From NCBI GenBank assembly GCA_949825045.1, contig OX463822.1:33916703-33980702 (forward strand): DNA of 64,000 bases, written 5' to 3'. Positions 12,201 through 21,270 of this stretch are shown piece after piece. Source of the stretch: Argyresthia goedartella (lineage: Eukaryota > Arthropoda > Insecta > Lepidoptera > Argyresthiidae). Each line of letters opens with the position of its first letter. The stretch's first letter is position 1. The notes under the pieces were generated by a model. That model ran no database searches and had not been told where the DNA came from. It saw only the letters and a program-made list of their open reading frames with translations. The position numbers and the translations under genes were made by a program.

Positions 12201-12463
12201 TTTGGCACGCACATAAAAAAAATACGGCGCACTATAATCTTAGGCGGAAAGAGGCAGAATTCAGCGTAGGCGACATTGTCCTAAAACGTGCTTATGTCTT
12301 GAGTGATAAAGACAAGTACTTTAGTAAAAAGTTAGCGCCCAAATATACCAAATGTCGCGTCTCCGCTAAGAAATCACCCTTGGTATACATTTTAGAGGAT
12401 ATGACGGGAAAGGACTTAGGCACCTGGCATGTTAAGGATCTAAAACTAGTTAAGAATATTTAG
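9245..12463 (+). CDS. Pol of the Osvaldo-like element (PR-RT-RH-IN)
   Basis: Open frame of 1072 residues, one frame back from gag and most likely made as a Gag-Pol fusion from the slip at 9263-9269; the ATG at 9245 is probably not used. Domains in order: protease (LLDSGSAVTILG, about residue 70), reverse transcriptase (about 235-410, FAYLDDIIIIS), RNase H (about 530-640, VHTDASNFGIGAML, ITERETLAV), integrase zinc finger (HADPTAAHLGIFKTYRRL to CSKCL), DDE core (IDFIGPLP, FLDNGTQF, VNTVERYNKT), and a GPY/F-like tail. No stop or frameshift is seen, so it is predicted active. Confidence 0.95.
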   Translation: MYSYRSKKLISQNWDGSKGHFDRVDFEKWLQTLRNFFSSFRVASILDSKPTKDSRPYISVRIGDIPASGLLDSGSAVTILGNDSHKLLSDHGLKVFTDDCISLTAAGGQSLQSIGYINLPIHFEEQFHIIKGYVLPNVDSPLILGIDFWRIFNICPKYLGSITLSNSSLAEISIDKNETFIQSYDNLSDSQKSTADSIVSQFQEISTDSMGLGRTSLITHHIDTGDSQPIRQRYYRMSPEKQRILVEQVDEMLALDVVEPCESAWSSPVLIVYKKNGQPRFCLDSRKLNSVTKKDAYNLPYITEILDNLRDAKFLSSVDLSKAFWQIPIAPEDQDKTAFYVPGRGTLRFKTTAFGLTNAPATQQRLVDLLFGNFDLKAFAYLDDIIIISNSFEEHVSLLLGVLHKLKQANLSINLEKCKFFRNELKYLGYVVDAHGLRTDPEKVEAILNFPTPTKKKDLKRFLGTATWYRRFVPNFSTIAGPLNQLTSSKKNAPKFQWTTEADDAFNKLKECLVSAPVLSCPNYDLPFEVHTDASNFGIGAMLTQTIDGKEHPIAYMSRALSGSEKNYSITERETLAVLTALEHWRCYLENGKTFTVYTDHSALKWFLSLDNPTGRLARWCVRLSAFNFELKHRRGVDNVIPDALSRAFPCASISTVNSNLTTTDTWYKNIYNGCLEKPNLFPNYLIEGGALYRHSKNKCEMISEFSWKEVVPKELRDSVIEENHADPTAAHLGIFKTYRRLLLRYYWPGMHQDVVRFVGSCSKCLTYKPQNHPTLGTMGRPKQCSRPFQMISIDFIGPLPVSRKQNSYILVVTCCFSKYCLIFPMRRATSEAVVKALEDSVFLVHGIPQTIFLDNGTQFISSVTNTLFKKYKIPNVFFSPRYTPQVNTVERYNKTIVTCISTYVDNDHRTWDTNIPKIQYAINNSVNEATGYTPSFLVYGRETVTCGSHYTDNDLGEELLFLPRDIYAENLGHLSKYFDKVQASLWHAHKKNTAHYNLRRKEAEFSVGDIVLKRAYVLSDKDKYFSKKLAPKYTKCRVSAKKSPLVYILEDMTGKDLGTWHVKDLKLVKNI
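9263..9269 (+). promoter_or_regulatory. -1 ribosomal frameshift heptamer A AAA AAC
   Basis: The gag codons before the stop are CAA AAA AAC TAA, which gives the canonical slippery heptamer A-AAA-AAC in the correct phase, directly before the gag stop. A -1 slip continues as CTA ATT AGC, exactly the pol frame (residues LISQNWDG). The overlap of gag and pol is 28 nt. No strong downstream pseudoknot was evident by eye. Confidence 0.85.
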
Positions 12464-12504
12464 AATTAGGTTTTGGATTTTCATTACGTATGAAAACCCT
12501 TTAC

Positions 12505-12519
12505 TGGGCGAGGGGGTAT
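12505..12519 (+). promoter_or_regulatory. Polypurine tract of the Osvaldo-like element
   Basis: A G-rich run (gggcgagggggta) directly before the 3' LTR at 12520, the expected primer for plus-strand DNA synthesis. Confidence 0.75.
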
Positions 12520-13864
12520 TGTAACGTTGTAAGTTACCGTTGTCTTCACTCTATCATTAACTGGTCTTATTTTAAATTTAAGTAGTAATTCTCTTAATAA
12601 AACTACCAAATGAGGCTAGTAATCACAGTATTGATTTTCACGCGCTGTACTGGCAGCATTCCACTGTTGACGACTCGCTCGCTCTGCTATGATTGGCCCG
12701 TTTTGAACTAACTAGCCGTGACCGCAACTTGACTTTGCGGCGCCGGCGTCATTCCGAAAACTCACTCAGCACTGTGCGCACGTCCGTCCTACTGGCGCTC
12801 TGTAACGGTCCCTTTTTACCGTACGCCGACGAACGACTCTAAGCAGTGGTTGCTTACGTTTAATCATAACGTACTACTGGTGGTTACGTTTTAGTTTTGT
12901 CTGTGCTTCATATTAACCCCGATTGAGGTGAGTGGTGAAAGATACTGTTTTAAAATCATCTTACCGTTAGGTACTTTCGGGCTTACTCATTTGTGTCCAG
13001 AATCTCTCATTTCATTTATTGCTTGTTGCGTTTTATTCCTTTTAGACTCGCTAATTATTATTTCGCGATATTCACATCGCATTGTAACGCAAATTGCTAC
13101 CCGCTTTTAGACACGCGTTAGTGTGTCTTGGCTTCTTATAGAATGTCTGGAAAATATGTTCAGCTTACTAAATTATACTAGCTACCTTTTTGTGTGGAAA
13201 TTGTTGATTGTTACCGGCAGATTTCATATTTGGGCATTTCATAAAATGTCCGGATTGTTTGCATAATGTCCCAAGTGAGGTCTGCCGATAAACAAATAAA
13301 TATCCTTTTTTCATATATAGAAATAATTAATGTTACCGGCAGATTGCACATTTGGACATTTTGTAGAATGTCCGATTATTTGTAAAATGTCCCAAGTGGG
13401 GTCTGCCGATAACAAATATGAATGCTTGCTTGTTTTTATTCCTAGCACTGTATTTTCCTTTGTATATGTAACTCCGTTCTGATTGTTACCACCACGACAA
13501 CACTATTCTTTTCTTGGCGGGTGGAGCATTCGGACGGAGTGCAGTAACAGATGTTAAAGGAGGAACGGTTTCGAATTCCAGTTCGGGGTTCCTGGCACCT
13601 CTTCGGGATCACCGCTTTTCTTGCTACCCTACGGTTTCCCGGTTCCTGACACCGCTTCGGGCTAACCTGCTTCCCTGCTCCGGCTGCATTCGGACCGTTA
13701 CTTCTCCGACGTCAGCGGCACTCCGACTACGGCAAAACCCGCAGGGAAGATTCGTTGCTGCGTAACCAGGGTCAGACTACATTTGGAGAACCCACGTTAA
13801 ATAAAATTTCTTGTTGGCTACCTATTTGGAATCTTTTTATTCCTCTCCAAGTAGGGACGTCTCA
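12520..13864 (+). repeat. Osvaldo-like element 3' LTR
   Basis: 1345 bp, a copy of 6149-7493 at a constant offset of 6371 bases, with the same open frames and the same two-copy module. It is followed by the target duplicate actt and the resumed BEL-A protease frame. Confidence 0.95.
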
Positions 13865-14372
13865 ACTTAGTATCCACAGCAATCAACCCGCCCGGCTGAA
13901 GAACTCGCCGATCCGACAACAGAAACCTACCCAGAACGTCTGCTCCCAGTAGCAGGTCGACCGGGGCTGGAGTGTCAAAATCGGGATCCGCCAACTTGAG
14001 TCCTGATGTCAGGAATCGAACGGCCGGATTCAACTTCACCAAGGGGTGTCTGCCCATGACATGCGTCATTACTAAAGCTTGCACGGATGTTTTTGTCAAA
14101 ATGTCATAACGTGGAGAGAACGTGATCACCGATTGACCAACTACATTCGTAACCGTAACATTCCCTACGCCCCGTATTGATTTATTATACCTATTTACCT
14201 TGAGGCCCAACCTTTTTGCTAAATCATTCGATACAATGCAGCCCTGAGCTCCAGAATCTAATAGGGCGCGAACGTATGTTGGGTTGCCCGCCAAATCCCA
14301 AACAAGCACATAGGCGATCGGTAACATCACCGTCTCCGGTTGGGGGGCAACAAATTGTTGGGCCGCAAATTC
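13865..14372 (-). pseudogene. BEL-A pol: Pao-type aspartic protease
   Basis: Minus-strand frame in phase with gag upstream. It holds VRALLDSGAQGCIVSNDLAK, the DSGAQ active-site loop typical of the Pao retrotransposon peptidase, then VDLLLGADVLG. Its C-terminal end is cut off by the Osvaldo-like insertion. Translation would reach it only by reading through the UAG at 14373-14375. Confidence 0.85.
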
Positions 14373-14375
14373 CTA
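14373..14375 (-). promoter_or_regulatory. In-frame UAG between gag and pol, possible read-through site
   Basis: gag ends CGC TAG GAA and the protease follows in the same frame with no other stop. The same CGC TAG G arrangement is at 42810-42812 in BEL-C and at 35763-35765 in the diverged BEL-D. Conservation of one stop at one place suggests that pol is made by stop-codon read-through. Confidence 0.6.
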
Positions 14376-14680
14376 GCGAGGGCCCCCGGGGCCCCAATCT
14401 GCCTGTAACCGATCAGGTAGGCAGCTATACGCCAGAGGGTCCCATTGTACAAATGGCCCACGCGCCGGTTCCATTGCCACCCTACGACGCCCCCCGAAGG
14501 GGGGTGGGCGTGAATTCAACCGTGGCCGCTCCATGAGTGGGGGGGACATCACATGCGACCGACGAGGACGCGGCGACGAGTGGGGCGACAACTGAGGCGG
14601 CGTCCGAACCGCACCCGCATAGCTCGAAGGTGTCCCATGCCACCCGCCCGTTACGGCTTGCTCAACACACCCAATGTCCC

Positions 14681-14975
14681 GCTGAGTCGGATGCTGAGTC
14701 GCAACCGAAAACTCAGGGCCCCCCATGTGATGACCCTGAGTGCGGCCCTGCACCCCTGGGTGGCCGCGTGCTTGTGGCCCCATTGCCCGCTGAGTCGGAT
14801 GCTGAGTCGCAACCGAAAACTCAGGGCCCCCCATGTGATGACCCTGAGTGCGGCCCTGCACCCTAGTACTGCCCTGTGCACGTGGGGACGTTGGCCCCTG
14901 AGTTGCGCTCCGAGTCGCAAACGAATTCTCAGGGCCCCTTGCCGTGTCACCCTGGGTACGGCCCTGTGGTGGCTG
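14681..14975 (-). repeat. 108-bp coding repeats in BEL-A gag
   Basis: Two close copies start at 14681 and 14789 (108 bp, 36 codons), encoding GHHMGGPEFSVATQHPTQR-type units. A third, more diverged copy follows from about 14897. BEL-C has the same layout (43120, 43228 and beyond). The units lie after the zinc knuckles. Confidence 0.8.
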
Positions 14976-16196
14976 TTGGCCGGACCGGTTCATGCACAAC
15001 AGATTGTTGTGGGCCCCACCACAATATCCGCACATTTGTGTGCGCGTGCAGTCCCTAGCCATGTGTGGCCCGAGGCACAGGAAACACCAACCCCGCTGCT
15101 TGGCCATCTGGCGCCGTCCCTGAACCCTAAGTTCCCCGAACTTATTGCAATTGGCCACAGCATGGCCAATCTGCCTACAACATGGGCAGGTCTCACTATG
15201 TGGGGTCAATGCACTAACAGTCCCATATGACTGCCGGTTGGTGCGGTCCTTCCTTGTCGGAGGGCCCCTGCTCACAGCGCTCCCGGCAGCTCTCTGTGGC
15301 TCCGAAGGATGGATGACCGTCAACCCCAAATTCTCTGCCCGTCGAGACTCCTCTTCCAAAAATCCGACCAAGTCGGAGAAGGCGGGCAGGTCCTCGGCCG
15401 ACCTCTCGTGAGACTGTTCGAAACGAGTCTGCACGTCAGCGGGTAGGCGGGAAAGTACAATGTACAACAGTAAGTACGACCATTCACCAACCGGAAGTCC
15501 AAGATTCTCTAGAGCCTTGGTGACGGACAACAATGGGTTCAAAACCTCCGTCTGTATGGCCCCGACCTTGTTCACAACCGGGATGCTAAACAAACGGTTC
15601 AGTTGGGCATCGGCCAACCTCCGTTTGTTGTGGTAACGTCTGACCAACAATTGCCTGGCCGTCTCATAGTTGCCCTCCGTAGCTGTCAAATGAGCGACCA
15701 GCTCCCTAGGCTCACCCCTCAATGCTGCCACCAGCTGAGCCATCTTGACAGACTTGGTAATGTCCGATCACAAGTGCACCAAACTGTCGAACAGATTGAT
15801 GAAGCTCATCCATTCACCGGACACGCCGTCAAAGGTAGGCATAGTTATCGCGGGGAACCTGGTCCCCGATCCCTGATGCGGCAGAGGTGCTTCAATGTCA
15901 CCACCATGGCTGGACTCGCGCTGTCTACGTATGTCCGCAGCCTTCTGCGTGATAGCAGCTGCCATCTCCATACATTGGTCGATATCCCCTGTCAACCGTG
16001 ACAGCCTGTCAGGTGCACAACCATCAACTGATTCCGCCTGCGCGGACAATTCGAGCACCCTATTGTAACGTTCCTTAACGTCCATAGACCGCTCCAATAC
16101 CACATGATGCCTATCTAAACGGTCTATCAGACCGTGTGCGGAGGAAAACCATCTGAATTCCTTAGAAACACCCTTCTGGATTTCAGATAACGACAT

Positions 16197-16875
16197 GATC
16201 GGAACGATATTTACTGACAATTTGCAGTAACTCAATTTTATTGGACCCTTCAGTTTATAACCCAAACGAGGGAACCCTAAACTATAACTTAAATAATGTT
16301 GTTTTCCTTAAACAATAGGAACCGAGTTTAATATCTATATAAATTATGCTACACTTCTAATATTCTAATCCTGTAAATAACAAGTTAGTTTCCCTTTATT
16401 ATTATAACACACACAGATAATAGTCAATATTAGTTCAAGTTATAAATTGCTATACACTTGCTGCACAATAAACTGAAAACAATGTAATAGCCTGCTATCA
16501 ATAGATGTAACTACCTATGTTAACCAAAACATTCATTCAATACCATTACTAGACCACTAATAGGTTGACTAACTAGTAATTCAATGCAAATTTCAATTCA
16601 CCTACAATGTACCTAATACAATGCGTACCTAAGTTGAGTACCTACTATTCTGAGTCACATCTCAGTACAACTGGTCATTTAGGGAAAACTGTAATATCTG
16701 TCTGTCTACTACCAGCAATAGACTTATAGCTTACAAATACTACCAATCTATGTGGATATAGGAACAAACAAGTTACCTAACCGCCTAGATACCTACAGAT
16801 TGATAGTCCCAAGTCGTTCTTTCCTGAAGCCCTTGACGGCTGCAAATCTCAGGAAACCACGCTCTGATACCAAAG
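16197..16875 (-). other. BEL-A 5' leader with primer-binding site
   Basis: AT-rich untranslated leader. The minus-strand primer site lies next to the right LTR (about 16848-16875), reading ttggtatcagagcgtgg on that strand. BEL-C and BEL-D have ttggtag-type versions at 45190-45215 and 35032-35051. The leader is clearly more diverged from that of BEL-C than the coding region is. Confidence 0.75.
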
Positions 16876-17292
16876 TGTTCAGGCTTCTCAGCACCTAATG
16901 ACCTCGTAGGGGCCCATCAGCTACGAGGTAGCGTGACGATCAGGTGCCAAGAAGTGATGAACGTCGGCGATTCACCGAGCTAAAGTTATGTGGGGTAGAT
17001 CTAACCTGGTCTGTGCTTCGGTCCCGTCAACCTCCTGTCTCTCTGCAAGGCCCGGGTGCGCCCTAGGCTCTTCTTGGTAGACAGGTTCTTCAGCCAACCA
17101 GGTATGACTGGCGGGCCAGCGTCAATGAGCACAGTGGTCCAACACAGGTTATGTTTCTACGTGGTAAATACGAATCGGGCACGAAAATCCGAACTTTATC
17201 TGGTTCGAGAGACAACGGCACACTCAGCTATATTAATAATCCTGAGGGAATCCCGAATACATTCCAGATGCCCTTTGATTTAATTTCAACAA

Positions 17293-18986
17293 TAGAAATA
17301 GAAATAGTTTATTGTAACAAAAGGTTTACAGATACGCTTAATTTAATACATTGACACCTACTTGCTAATAAATGACTCGTATACAAAGTAAAAGTTACCA
17401 GTGGCCCTCACACTAGGTCAGACCTGTATCGTGAGGACCTGGATCTTTGATATAATGTTGGCTCTATTTTTATGTATGATTGGCTGGCCAGAGGTGTTCT
17501 AGGTGTAATAATAAAATAATAATCTTTAATAGTGTGACAGGCATGAAGTGTTGTAAAAGTATGTAACAAAAACCAAAAAAAAATGATAATACATAGTTAG
17601 CTCAAGTGGTTGCAAATTAAGTTATAATTTAATTATACTAGATATACATATACAATCTAGGGAAGGATGTTGGGAGGGGGAAAGGATGTAGGGACAAGGA
17701 TCACGAGTCGATTTTCAGGAGATCCTCTGTTTCTCGATATGTAAGGGTTTTTAGCCACTTAAGAAGAAGGAGCTTAGAAGTCCCTACCGTACACTGTTTA
17801 ATGGCACAGTGCTCAAGAACCCTGTTGTATATAAATGCTGATAAGAATTTAGGGAAGCGGCGGGCGAATGAGGTTTTGACTTCAGTTATCGGAACAGGGA
17901 AGACCCTTTTCTTCAGCAGTTCTTCGTAATTGGTGCTGTGGATTGTGTGGCGATGCATATGAGTGGCAGTTCTGTAGATGAATGTTTGGCGTGTGGTGAG
18001 TAGGTCTGCTTCTGTATATAGAGCTGCAGTCGGGAAACTGTATGGCTTTTTTAGCATTACTTCGATCACCGACCGTTGCGCTCTCTCTAGTTTGAGCATA
18101 GCAGTTATTCCAGATCCGCCCCATACCTTGATGCAGTAGCTCAGTACTGAGTCGCACAAGGTTATGTAGACTAGTCTAAGGACATTTTTGCGAGCCGAGT
18201 GTTGTAGCGCGCGCATTACAAATATAAGTTTTCTCACTCTTGACGCTGTATCGGAGATGTGGGTCTTAAAGGACAGGTTCTGGTCAATTGTTACTCCCAG
18301 ATATTTGATGGTGTCGACACGATCTATCTCCGCACACTCACATCGGTTCTGGTTACAGAAAGAGTGGATTCGCATATGAATGTTGGGTTTGGGTTCCGAG
18401 GCCCGGGTTTTGTGGAAGCACATGTATTTTGTTTTTTTGCCATTCAGTGTGAGGAGATTTCTGTTCAACCAATTAGCGATACTTGCCATCTCCTGTTCAC
18501 CTTTTTCCAGGACCTCATCCCAATTGTCGCCATTGAAGACAGCAACAGTGTCGTCAGCATAGCAAATGATGTTTACGTCTGGGGACGGAGCTTTATGAAT
18601 GTCGTTTATATAAATCAGGAAGAGGGTGGGTCCGAGTACACTTCCCTGGGGTACGCCGACGTCAATTGGTAGTTCTCGACTAATGTTTTCGTCTATTTTT
18701 ATGCTGAGTTTCCTGTCGGTGAGGTAGCTTCCGAACCAGTTCAGGGTATGCCCTCGGAGCCCATGGTTTTCCAGCTTCTTGAGCAGTAGGGATATGGACA
18801 CGGTGTCGAAGGCCTTTGCCAAATCTAAAAAGACTCCGATGCACTTTTTCCCTGTGTCAAGGTAAGAAGATACCAGGTCAACCAAGGACCCGACGGCATC
18901 CTCGGTAGATATTCCCCTTCTGAAGCCAAATTGTTTGTCTGAGATTAGTCGGTGTTTCTCAAGATAAGAGACCAGTCGCCAGTTTT
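17293..18986 (-). mobile_element. 5'-truncated Jockey-like non-LTR retrotransposon
   Basis: 1.7-kb minus-strand insertion in the BEL-A LTR with a 5-bp duplication (aacaa). The 3' end (left) is a short tandem tail of tagaaa units. Coding for reverse transcriptase starts right at the truncated 5' end, so it is a typical dead-on-arrival copy. Confidence 0.88.
17701..18984 (-). pseudogene. Reverse transcriptase C-terminal part, non-LTR
   Basis: Open from the truncation point to a stop at 17701, about 427 residues. RT motifs in order: KQFGFRRGISTEDAV, CIGVFLDLAKAFDTV, DVGVPQGSVLGPTLFLIYIN and the catalytic CYADDTVAVF, then the family C-terminal region (YLGVTIDQNLSFKTHI, VWGGSG). In intact elements this enzyme copies the element RNA directly at the nicked target site. 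Only the N-terminal endonuclease and early RT are missing; the visible part has no internal stop. Confidence 0.9.
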
Positions 18987-19133
18987 AACAACCTAATCAA
19001 CACGCGTTTTCATTGCGAGGTTTTTTTTTTTCGTCTGTCAGTTGTCAAAACTGCCAGATTGACAGCTAACGTCAAATTAAAATGACCGTTCAGAAACCAT
19101 CGATCGAATATCGATTTGGAATCGAACAGGCAT

Positions 19134-19963
19134 CGTGGAGCAATGTGACCTTGGAGTACACACCTGAAGCAGGTGCGTTGGTCTGGTAGTGGACAGGAGC
19201 GTACTAAGTGACCAGTTTTCTTACATCATGGACAGGGATCAGTTTCTAGGTTGACAGGCTGTGGTTTCTTGTCTGGCATTTGGCGGGAAAGATCTTTGTA
19301 TGTCGAGCGTGACTCAAATGTAGGAGCGCGGTAATCGTCGAACGAAGAAAGGAATCCTTCATACAGTTCATCTGGACGGTCGCACTGGAACGCTTTGGCA
19401 TTTGACTGGAGGGATTGTGGTAGTCCTCGGATGACGCAAGAAACAGTTGCATTGTCCGACAATTTGCAGCGGAAGCAAAGCGCCATTTTTCTTGGTAGTA
19501 TTTTGTCATGCTTTCTGAGGGTAGTTTTTTTCTGTTGGACATTTCTTCGAGCATGTTTGCGTAATCGCGATGTTTCGGGAACGCCCGTAGTAACAATTGT
19601 TTCCACTCATTCCATTCGTAATCGTAATCGTCTAATCTGTTGTACCATTTTCTTGCCTGACCTTTTAGTTTGTCCTGAAGATGGAATGATTTTGTTTTGT
19701 CGTCCCAGCCGTGAATTTCGCCGAGTTGTTCGATTTTCTTGAGCCACGCTTTGACTGTGCAATCTTCACTGTCTGGATCAAACTCTGGGATTAGGGACAC
19801 AGCACGGTGTTTAGGTTGCTGGAGCAATGTAGTGTCGTAGTGCAATTCTTGAAAAGCGCGGTCTACCTCTTGAAGCAGAAGATTTTTGAGCATTTTCTTC
19901 GCCGGTGAAGGGTCGTCGTCGTCGTCATGCTGGTTTTGATGGTCTTGTCCCGCAGAATCAAGT
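19134..19963 (-). pseudogene. O1 gag, broken
   Basis: Ty3/Gypsy gag domain. The frame from 19893 contains EDCTVKAWLKKIEQLGEIH, KLKGQARKWYNRLD and WKQLLLRAF. A frame change near 19500-19560 leads to CVIRGLPQSLQ, and a TGA falls inside the first cysteine box near 19227. A second box, CFRCVLQGHIAPRC, ends at about 19134, where BEL-A is inserted. Upstream coding continues past the errantivirus to a likely ATG near 30619, including a run of Asp codons (19913-19927). Confidence 0.75.
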
Positions 19964-19967
19964 GAAC

Positions 19968-20470
19968 TGTTACAACCCTTATTAATATGTAGATAATAAT
20001 AATAATAATAATAATAATACCTTGGACATCATTTTACACACATTGATCTAGCCCCAAACTAGGATTCCCTGTATCATGGGTACTAGACAACGATACACAT
20101 ACTTATATAGATAAATATTATACTTAGATAGATAAACAACCATGACTAGGGTACAAACATTCATTCTCATCAAACAAATATTTGCCCCCACCGGGACTCG
20201 ATAGATAAAGCTTAATAGAGCATAATCTCCACATGGCTGTATTTTTCCGTGTTAATTACTGTTGATCAGCATTTTTAGACTTCGTCGTTTCTTACTCTTT
20301 TGTATTTTAGTCAGTTAGATTCAGTCACTCGCGGAAAGCGGTAAAGCATTCTGCTACCTCAAAATTGGGAAGTTATAAAGTTGTGTAATTCTCTCTGAGA
20401 TCAATAAATATTAGTGGTAGTGACTTTGTGTTTTTTTTTTAAAAAGACAAACAACCCAGGCCGCCTAACA
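19968..20470 (+). repeat. Errantivirus-like 5' LTR with SINE insertion
   Basis: Begins tgttacaaccc, ends ccgcctaaca. Positions 19997-20208 are the SINE plus its second target copy; the rest (291 bp) matches 30288-30578. It ends with a T-run and the aaaaagaca-type sequence also seen in the 3' copy. Confidence 0.92.
19997..20201 (-). mobile_element. tRNA-related SINE (truncated head) inside an LTR
   Basis: The insert is flanked by tagataa (19990-19996 and 20202-20208). On the minus strand it starts at a B-box-like tcgagtcccgg, runs through a conserved block (aatcctagtttggggct), and ends in a (TTA)n tail, seen as (TAA)n on the plus strand. The A-box half is missing. The tail block matches the SINE at 63745-63987, so they are related families. 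Confidence 0.8.
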
Positions 20471-21176
20471 ACTGGTGTCAGAAGTGGGATGACAGGAAGG
20501 TCTTATTTACTGAGACTCTGTCATCCGAATCCGTGGCCACGTTTCGTCAAATTGATCGACAGTAAGACTCGACCCCAGGTCGAGCCTGCATCAGCCGCAT
20601 CCTAGCACCTAGTGATCCGACGGTTAGTCTCCGCTCCGTAGCGTGAGCCCGCGATCTTCACACACGAACTGCTTCACCAACCTGGTCGACGGTCAGCCTC
20701 AGCATCGGCTCGAGCCCGCACCATTACTCATCTGTAGATGATGACACAGATCTAACTCAACCACCATCATCCAAGGAAACATTCACCCACGGCAGTCTTC
20801 ATACAAACTCTGTTTTGTGGAAAATTCCACACCGTCAACTGCCGCCTTCACGTTATCTGCTGGCGATAGTAACAGGAGCGTTGCAAAGCCTGCAATTCAT
20901 TGGATACCCTCGGGCGCCTTGCATTAGTGCCTACTTTCCTGCGCGCCACCTGCCTGCACACATACTACCTGCGCGTGACACTACCGTGAGAATGAAACTC
21001 GAGATCTTCATCACCGTGTTCTTGTGAGTTAAAATTCAAAGATTACATTAAGTGTTTCAGTGATATTTCTATAAGGTTTTACTATATTTTTATGCTATTT
21101 TACATTTTATAATTTTTACTTGTGTGTGAATTTTAATTATATACTACACTTGTCTAACATATCACAGTTCGATTAA
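20471..21176 (+). other. Errantivirus-like leader with primer-binding site
   Basis: tggtgtcagaagtggga (about 20473-20489) directly after the LTR fits a leucine-tRNA primer site; the tRNA is inferred. The remaining ~690 bp carry no convincing coding region before the gag ATG at 21177. Confidence 0.65.
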
Positions 21177-21270
21177 TGTCGAAACTTAAATCTGAAACCG
21201 AAGACGTCAGTCTAATATCAGAAGATAGCGAATCTTCAGCAGCCGAAACCGCTGAATCTTCTAACTCAAC

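Larger units (their letters stand above)
6149..13864 (+). mobile_element. Osvaldo-like Ty3/Gypsy retrotransposon, apparently intact and very young
   Basis: Complete plus-strand LTR element of 7716 bp. It has 1345-bp LTRs at 6149-7493 and 12520-13864, a 4-bp target duplication actt (6145-6148 and 13865-13868), a primer-binding site, gag, pol in the -1 frame and a polypurine tract. The LTRs have equal length, and their reading frames translate to the same peptides; I saw no difference between them by eye. The empty site is visible in BEL-C. The very long LTRs and a TGGCGCCC-type primer site suggest the Osvaldo/Ulysses group; that assignment is inference. Confidence 0.95.
14373..16196 (-). pseudogene. 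BEL-A gag, one nonsense codon
   Basis: Starts at ATG 16196 (MSLSEIQKGVSKE) and ends at TAG 14373-14375. The N-terminal helical Gag is followed by the BEL/Pao gag domain (VSGEWMSFINLFDSLVH, ARQLLVRRYHNKRRLADAQL), three cysteine boxes (CPCCRQIGHAVANC, CFLCLGPHMARDC, CGYCGGAHNNLLC), then 36-residue repeats and a proline/arginine-rich tail. A TGA at about 15768-15770 replaces the CGA arginine codon of BEL-C, a typical CpG-type change. Otherwise the frame is open. Confidence 0.88.
2175..19128 (-). mobile_element. BEL-A: BEL/Pao LTR retrotransposon with two nested insertions
   Basis: Minus-strand BEL/Pao element with LTRs at 2175-2731 and 16876-19128 and a perfect 5-bp target duplication (ggcat, 2170-2174 and 19129-19133). 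Coding order from the right is gag (16196 to 14373), protease, RT, RNase H and integrase (to 2764). An Osvaldo-like element sits in pol (6149-13864) and a non-LTR element sits in the right LTR (17293-18986). It carries a TGA in gag near 15768 and two 1-bp deletions in pol (about 5967 and 4734, relative to BEL-C), so it is dead. It is inserted in O1. Confidence 0.92.
16876..19128 (-). repeat. BEL-A 5' LTR, split by a non-LTR insertion
   Basis: LTR parts 16876-17292 and 18987-19128, interrupted by a non-LTR element flanked by aacaa (17288-17292 and 18987-18991). Without the insert it is about 554 bp and matches the left LTR. It is followed by ggcat, the BEL-A target duplicate. Confidence 0.92.
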
